In this document: in pieces, positions 59,312 through 64,000 of the stretch | How the letters are laid out: each line of letters starts with the position of its first letter | Numbering within the stretch: position 1 is the stretch's first letter | NCBI RefSeq assembly: GCF_001612615.1 | Contig: NZ_BDAU01000011.1 | Location: 248,001 to 312,000, forward strand | DNA from: Nocardia amikacinitolerans NBRC 108937 | Lineage (GTDB): Bacteria; Actinomycetota; Actinomycetes; Mycobacteriales; Mycobacteriaceae | DNA length: 64,000 bases | Direction: 5' to 3' | Program-made: the position numbers and the translations under genes | Notes under the pieces: model-generated | What the model was told of the DNA's origin: nothing | Databases searched by the model: none | What the model saw: the letters and a program-made list of their open reading frames with translations, nothing else

Positions 59312-59833
59312 TCACTCCTGAGGGGTGTTGTCGGACTCGTATCTGGCAGGTTCAGTGGTCACCACGTACTGGGATTTACGAAATGGTATTCCGAAGCGGA
59401 GCGGTTTCTGATCGATGTCGTCGATCTGCACGTTGATCACATCACCGACGTTCGGCACGATGAACTGCCCATTTGAACGATTTGCCAATGGGTGACGCTT
59501 TTCTTTTACCTCCTTGTCCTCGCGATACGTCACCAGTACCGAATGTGCGTTTTCTGGCACGCTTTCCTCCCTGACCAGAAGATAGAACGTATTGTTGGAA
59601 GCGACGATGAGGGTTGGTGGCGGCATCAGCGCGACATCCGCGAGCTGGGGGCGGCGTTCGAAGCCACCTAGAGCATTGAGCAGGGCACGAAAACGAAGCT
59701 CGACTCTCGCCTGATCCCGCGTCATCGGAGGCTGCGCACTGCCGATGGTCAAGAGCGCCTTCGTTTGCGCCTTCAACGCGTCGGTCAATTGCTGGATGAG
59801 ATAGTCCTGTCCGTTGCTCGAGTCTGTGTTCAT
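59312..59833 (-). CDS. Unknown 173-residue operon protein
   Basis: No family recognised. N-terminal helix DYLIQQLTDALKAQTKALL, then a beta-rich part (PPPTLIVASNNTFYLLVREESV, SVLVTYREDKEVKEKRHPL, GQFIVPNVGDVINVQIDDID). It looks like a small beta-sandwich with a coiled N-terminus, as in adaptor or binding proteins. ATG at 59833 with GAGAGGACAAC upstream. Third gene of the operon, 41 bp after the metalloprotease gene. Confidence 0.65.
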   Translation of the reverse strand: MNTDSSNGQDYLIQQLTDALKAQTKALLTIGSAQPPMTRDQARVELRFRALLNALGGFERRPQLADVALMPPPTLIVASNNTFYLLVREESVPENAHSVLVTYREDKEVKEKRHPLANRSNGQFIVPNVGDVINVQIDDIDQKPLRFGIPFRKSQYVVTTEPARYESDNTPQE

Positions 59834-59874
59834 GTCCGTTGTCCTCTCGCGATTCCCCTGGCAACTTCGCGCCG

Positions 59875-61143
59875 TCACGCCGCCATGCCCTGCGGGCCAC
59901 CGACCCGGCGCAGCCAATCCTGGATATCGGTCGGCGACGTCCCGGCCAGCGCGGTCGGAGACATCGACTGATCGCGCAGCACGGTCCACGCCAGAATCCG
60001 CATGGCCTCCAGGCGCTGCAAATAGCTGGAGCTGTGCAGCGAGCGCCCGCTCCGCTGAGCCAGTCGATGCAGGTCGGCGGGCGCCACTCGACGCGGATCG
60101 ACCAGGGCGGATAGTGAACGACCGCCGAAGGCGCGCATAGGTATTCGAGTGCAAACATCGACGAGTTCCGGGAGGTGAGACATCGTGCCGCGGGCAACGG
60201 CCGCCGCCTCCACCGGCGCGTCCTCCAGCGGATGCCGTGCGGCCCAAACCCTTCCGAGGTCGTCCCACGGTCCCGATCCGAACCAGCTGCGGCACAAGGC
60301 AACTCCGAGCTGAACTCGAATCCAGCCGAAAGGGTGCGGATCGCCGAACGGCATCCGAAACACAGCCCGCGTCGGTCCGTCGACCACATTGGCCAGCGCA
60401 GGCAGCGGTGCGTAGCCGAGCAGCGCGAAGGCGTACACATCGGCTGCCACCTCGCTCGCCCATCCCCGCCACGTTTCGGCCATCAACTCACTGGCCGGAC
60501 GCAGCTTCGCGTACATCGCGTCGCCGAGTTCCGGTACCCAGCCGATCAGATGGGCCACCTGATGGCCCGTCTCGTGAACGAGCGACGTCGGCTGACGCAG
60601 GTTGTGATGGGTGATCTTGATTGCCGCGACAGGGGATAGTGACGCGTCCCACAAACGGACGTTGGCACGCAGAATCGACGCGCCGAGGCCCTTGTCGAGA
60701 TAGCAGAGAACCGGGGGAACGCCGATACCCAACTGACCGAGCACGCGGTCCATGCTGTCCACCGCGAGGGCGTCGAGCCCGCGCAGCAAGGCACCGATTC
60801 GCGGATTGGTCCGCGTGTTGATGGCGTCGGCATAGAAATCGATCACGGTTTCGGCCTGAACGTAGCGGCGCCGCAATGTCCCGACGGCGCGCCGGACGGC
60901 GGCAAGCCCGTCTTCGTCCGTCGCGAGCGACAGCGCGACTCTGGTTTGGGTGGCTAGCGCCGCGCAGGCGAGGGCCACGTTCCGGAGACTGTCGCGCAGG
61001 CGAAGGCCGAGGTAGGACTCGAGCGCCACCCAGGCAGACGGTGCCGCGACCATATCGAGGTCGGCCAGCGCCTCGGCGGCGCACCTCCAATGACGAATCT
61101 CGCTCTCGAGCGTCGTACGCTCGAGCTTCACCAGGTCAATCAC
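59875..61143 (-). CDS. Predicted HExxH metalloprotease
   Basis: A 422-residue, mostly helical protein with an HExxH zinc motif, SLVHETGHQVAHLIGW (His190, Glu191, His194), and downstream ASEVAADVYAFALLGY, where Glu231 could be the third ligand of a gluzincin with Asp235 nearby. No signal peptide or family-level similarity that I recognise. The GTG start lies within the last codons of the 752-residue gene (8-bp overlap), so the two are translated together. It might cleave its large neighbour or an outside target. Confidence 0.72.
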   Translation of the reverse strand: MIDLVKLERTTLESEIRHWRCAAEALADLDMVAAPSAWVALESYLGLRLRDSLRNVALACAALATQTRVALSLATDEDGLAAVRRAVGTLRRRYVQAETVIDFYADAINTRTNPRIGALLRGLDALAVDSMDRVLGQLGIGVPPVLCYLDKGLGASILRANVRLWDASLSPVAAIKITHHNLRQPTSLVHETGHQVAHLIGWVPELGDAMYAKLRPASELMAETWRGWASEVAADVYAFALLGYAPLPALANVVDGPTRAVFRMPFGDPHPFGWIRVQLGVALCRSWFGSGPWDDLGRVWAARHPLEDAPVEAAAVARGTMSHLPELVDVCTRIPMRAFGGRSLSALVDPRRVAPADLHRLAQRSGRSLHSSSYLQRLEAMRILAWTVLRDQSMSPTALAGTSPTDIQDWLRRVGGPQGMAA

Positions 61144-63394
61144 GGCTACGCCAACCGGGTATGACGGTGACTTTCCCTGGCGGCAAGCTGCCCTGCAGAG
61201 CGTCCTTGGTAACTCCGGAGAAGGTCACGCTGATCGAGAGGCCGTTTGCCGGATCCTGCACCGCGGCCGCGAGTTGGGCGGTCCCCTCAGTGAGGAACTG
61301 AGAAAGTGCGGTGGTGACGGAAGCGCCGATGCGGTCGGCAGCTTGTCCCGCGGCGGCCGCGTCCCGCATCAAGCCGCGCCGCATCAGTCTATGCACCAGT
61401 ATTCCGGAAAGCCGCGGAACGAAGCGTTTTCGAAGGGCCGATAACACGGTGGGCAGATCACGTCGTGCACCGCGAGCCGCGGGCTGAAGACGCGTCAACA
61501 GCTGTTGTGCTTGTCGTTCACTGAGGCGCAAGGTGACCGTCAGCTGTCGCCGCAGCAGGCTGAGTTGGACCAGCACGCGGCGTCGCCGCATCCGTTGCCC
61601 ACGCGAACGAGGCAGCCCCGTCGAACGGATCCTGAAGTACCGGCTTCCGGCGGTCGGTCGCGGTCTACCAAGAGGAGCTACCCGGGCGGGCAGGCTCTTT
61701 CCAAGAGCCGGTTCGCGCAGGAGTTGACCTGCGATGTCGGGTGTCAGCGGCTGGAATTCGTCGCTGCTCGGACGTTCGCCTGTCGGCAGTGTTTCGTCTT
61801 GGGTGAAGTGCCCGATCTGGGTACCAGGCAGGGCCTCGTAGAGGTCGATCTCCGTCTGCACCGGCCACCGTTCGACGCCGCGGTCGAGCAGGTGATCCTC
61901 CAGCGATCCACCATCCCACCAGGGGACTCGTCGCGCCATCTGACGAGTGAGCGGTACCGCGTACACGCGGGTGAACTTCCGGAAGCGATATCGCGGGCGG
62001 GTGGCGCGCGGCAACAGCACCCAGACACCGCCTTCACCGGCGGTTTCTCGCTCCGCCAGATCCTCACGGAGCAGCTGGTCAGGTAAATACGCGGCGGCTG
62101 CCTCGGCGAAAGCCGTCTGCACCGCGGCGTCGACCTGCAACTCGTCCTCGAGTGCCTCGGGAGGCAACATGTCCAGTGTCCGGAAGACTGTCCCCTCGAC
62201 GGTGGAGGCAAGGGCCTCACCGGACAGACTCTCCTGACCCTCGGGCCCTTCGAAGCCGAATATTCGGAGCCCGGCATCGACCAGTGGAGGAGATAGCAGC
62301 CGCGCGCCTTGGGCCCCCACCAGACCCTTGATGAGCCCGGCAACCCGAGCTGCGAGGAACCGGACCACCTTGTCACGACCGATGATCGAGATGCCGAGCT
62401 TGATCAGCGGCCGCACGGCGAGTACGAGGGGGATGAACTGCTGAATCTCGGCTGTGGGTGTCGCGTCGGCAGGCAACTCGGCGAGCTGCTGGGCGAGCCG
62501 GGCACGACCAGCGTCGAGTTCACCGATTGCGTCGCGAGCTTCTTCCTCCTCCTCCCCCTCCGAGACCGCTTCCAGCTCCTCCTCGAACGCCTCGGGCGCG
62601 AACAGCAGTGCGGCGACCTCGACGTCGAAATCTTCGGCAAGTGTCGTGGCGCCATCGGCCTGCTGCTCTGCCTCACCGAGTCCGAGCCGTGCCGCGAGTG
62701 TTTTGGCGAGCGGACGAACCGACATGGGTAACCGCCCAATCGCTGTGCGGAGAACCCGCTTCAGCAAAGGCCGGACAAGTTTCGCGAGCCGCTTCAGCAG
62801 GGGTCCGATCGGGATGAGTTTGCCAACGGCTTTGATCGCCTTGCCTGCGAGTTTTCCCGCGGCTCTGACGGCCTTTCGTGCGAACTTTTTGACCTTCCTG
62901 ATGATCCCGCCGAGGAACTGGTCGAAGCTTTCCTGCTCGAGTGTGGGCGTCTCACCGAGTCGCTCGAGCAGTTGATCCAATTCGGCGGTGCTCAGCGACT
63001 CAGGATGCGCAGCCTCGAGCGCCTCGGCGAACGTGTCGATCGCTCGCTCGGATGTCTCCGCCAGCGGCTCGATCCAACTCTCGAGCGCTGCGAAGGACTC
63101 GGCCTCGCTGAGCTCTCCGGACCAGGCCCCCTGTTCGGCGAGGTGTTGCAATGCGGCCTCGTCGATCAGCTGCTCCAATGCGTCGGCGAAGTCCTCGTCT
63201 TCGAGCGATTCGAGGAACTCGGCGATCTCCTCGCTCTCCGAGTCAGGGGCTTCGGCGAGCAGCGATGCGAAGGGTGATTCCAGATCGGGGGTTTGCCGGG
63301 CGACGCCCTCCGTGGCCTCTTGCTCGGTTGGGACGCCTGCGAAAGGCGTGGACAACGCCTCCTGATTCGGTTGTCCATCGGTCGTGATGGTCAT
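61136..63394 (-). CDS. Large acidic/cationic two-faced protein, unknown
   Basis: A 752-residue protein heading the operon. Residues 1-158 are acidic, with two (S)PF motifs (ALSTPFAG, DLESPFAS). Residues 160-235 are Lys/Arg-rich amphipathic helices, starting FLGGIIRKVKKFARKAVRAA, then KLAGKAIKAVGKL and LLKRLAKLVRPLLKRVL. An acidic loop with SEGEEEEEARD follows. The C-terminal half has beta and helical parts with a basic cluster (RSRGQRMRRRR). No signal peptide. The pairing resembles a membrane-active segment masked by an acidic pro-region. Family unknown; I vaguely recall ESPF-containing acidic proteins elsewhere in bacteria. ATG at 63394 after GGGAGATCG. Confidence 0.72.
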   Translation of the reverse strand: MTITTDGQPNQEALSTPFAGVPTEQEATEGVARQTPDLESPFASLLAEAPDSESEEIAEFLESLEDEDFADALEQLIDEAALQHLAEQGAWSGELSEAESFAALESWIEPLAETSERAIDTFAEALEAAHPESLSTAELDQLLERLGETPTLEQESFDQFLGGIIRKVKKFARKAVRAAGKLAGKAIKAVGKLIPIGPLLKRLAKLVRPLLKRVLRTAIGRLPMSVRPLAKTLAARLGLGEAEQQADGATTLAEDFDVEVAALLFAPEAFEEELEAVSEGEEEEEARDAIGELDAGRARLAQQLAELPADATPTAEIQQFIPLVLAVRPLIKLGISIIGRDKVVRFLAARVAGLIKGLVGAQGARLLSPPLVDAGLRIFGFEGPEGQESLSGEALASTVEGTVFRTLDMLPPEALEDELQVDAAVQTAFAEAAAAYLPDQLLREDLAERETAGEGGVWVLLPRATRPRYRFRKFTRVYAVPLTRQMARRVPWWDGGSLEDHLLDRGVERWPVQTEIDLYEALPGTQIGHFTQDETLPTGERPSSDEFQPLTPDIAGQLLREPALGKSLPARVAPLGRPRPTAGSRYFRIRSTGLPRSRGQRMRRRRVLVQLSLLRRQLTVTLRLSERQAQQLLTRLQPAARGARRDLPTVLSALRKRFVPRLSGILVHRLMRRGLMRDAAAAGQAADRIGASVTTALSQFLTEGTAQLAAAVQDPANGLSISVTFSGVTKDALQGSLPPGKVTVIPGWRSRD

Positions 63395-63660
63395 GGCGAT
63401 CTCCCGCCGGGTTGTAGGTCATTCGAAGCCGATGGCGTTGAGGGACCCACATTGAGCTGCGCTTCGATGTGCGCGCCCGCACGGGAACACCCTCAGCTCC
63501 GCCCTTGGGACAACACTGGCCTACCGACGTCTCGCGCCCGTCCTCGTTCGCGTCGAAGTGCTGTCTGCTGCTACGTCACTCAGAAGTAATAGCCCAGCCC
63601 TGATTCTGGTTGTGACGCCTGCGTGACGGACAGGTGATTCGTACCGACCAAAGTCCTCAC
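63395..63660. other. Region upstream of the five-gene operon
   Basis: About 265 bp without a convincing gene. It should hold the operon promoter on the minus strand and possibly one for the small plus-strand ORF. The part around 63,570-63,640 looks more AT-rich than the flanks. No clear operator repeat seen. Confidence 0.4.
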
Positions 63661-63708
63661 ATGGGCAATGCGGACGAACTTGGGGTTTCCCCTGATCTGT
63701 CAGGCATC

Positions 63709-63891
63709 ATGCTGATCCGCGTTTGGTGTCATTGCGAGAACGGCGACGTCAGGGTGATCGCACGTTTCCTCGGATGGAGTTCAGTTGAAACCAGGGTTGC
63801 AGACTGTGAGTACGCTATGGGTGTTGATGACATACTAGAAGTCATTCGGCAATGGGTGATCCGACTGGCCGAAGCCAAACTAGCTCAGTGA
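63709..63891 (+). CDS. Small unknown actinobacterial-type protein (60 aa)
   Basis: Reading from the ATG at 63709 gives MLIRVWCHCENGDVRVIARF, then GVDDILEVIRQWVIRLAEA, a strand-strand-helix pattern. It resembles in outline a family of tiny actinobacterial proteins that open with an RVW strand and end with a DEIL...VR.WL helix; that is recollection only. Longer starts at 63661 or 63634 are in frame. No good ribosome site seen. Divergent from the five-gene operon. Possibly real. Confidence 0.45.
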   Translation: MLIRVWCHCENGDVRVIARFLGWSSVETRVADCEYAMGVDDILEVIRQWVIRLAEAKLAQ

Positions 63892-64000
63892 CTTCGCCTC
63901 TCGTATCGGTGGGACCGTCTTGTCAAAATGTCGAATCGGGTGTCAAATCAAGTAGGGGTGCCTGCCGCCAAAGCATGCGGAACGACGCTGATATCGACTG

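Noticed and set aside
56278..63394. Prophage or complete contractile injection system
   Set aside because: No sheath, tube, baseplate, portal or terminase gene is present; only lytic and unknown proteins, so a phage or injection-system label is not supported within the window.

Overview
The window is 64 kb of high-GC actinobacterial DNA. It is densely coded, with many GTG starts and ATGA/GTGA overlaps. Several genes point to the Mycobacteriales: a CmtR-like metal sensor, an FHA-FHA-ABC exporter like mycobacterial Rv1747, a deazaflavin-type (Ddn-like) reductase, a form I CO dehydrogenase locus in the coxMSL order with a CutR-like LysR gene, and a mevalonate cluster in the order described for actinomycete terpenoid producers. 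Nocardia is my best guess, by inference only. I see no rRNA gene, intact insertion sequence, CRISPR array or convincing tRNA. One degraded transposase fragment is present.

Layout. 1-12.3 kb is ordinary accessory metabolism and regulation: an MFS exporter with its HxlR repressor, hydrolases, a PhyH/SDR/acyl-CoA dehydrogenase group whose TetR repressor has look-alike palindromes at two promoters, a secreted SGNH esterase, a pentapeptide-repeat protein, tiny coupled ORFs, an XRE regulator and a small secreted repeat peptide. 12.3-14.07 kb is nearly gene-free with the transposase relic. 14.07-28.05 kb is a terpenoid cluster on the plus strand: polyprenyl synthase, a divergent squalene/phytoene-synthase-like protein, a membrane desaturase-like enzyme, an NnrU/MddA-type methyltransferase, all six mevalonate-pathway enzymes (MK, DPMD, PMK, type II IDI, HMGR, HMGS), a Baeyer-Villiger-type monooxygenase and a family 1 glycosyltransferase. 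The pathway therefore makes its own IPP/DMAPP, condenses it and probably oxidises and glycosylates the product.

28.1-38.4 kb is an aerobic CO-oxidation locus: a LysR regulator, coxM-S-L with the form I AYACSFR loop, and maturation genes (two XdhC/CoxF-I proteins, one with a YHS tail; a MocA-like cytidylyltransferase; CoxD, CoxG, CoxE). 38.4-46.0 kb is mixed: a Ddn-like reductase and TetR with twin perfect palindromes, the FHA-ABC exporter, a PucR-type regulator, a SnoaL-like protein, an enoyl-CoA hydratase, a membrane protein and a lipoprotein. 46.4-51.2 kb joins a secondary alcohol dehydrogenase, a GH15 glucosidase/trehalase, a G6PDH homologue missing two phosphate-binding residues, and a gluconokinase. 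This arrangement suggests glucose may be oxidised before it is phosphorylated.

51.3-56.1 kb is a metal/metalloid resistance block: CmtR plus CDF transporter, an orphan metal-binding-domain gene behind a MerR-type promoter, YnfA, and arsR-acr3-arsC. 56.3-63.4 kb is a tight five-gene minus-strand operon that I cannot assign to a described system. It encodes a large two-faced acidic/cationic protein, an HExxH metalloprotease, two unknown proteins and a two-domain M15 peptidase/lysozyme. With the terpenoid cluster, this is the most promising material in the window.
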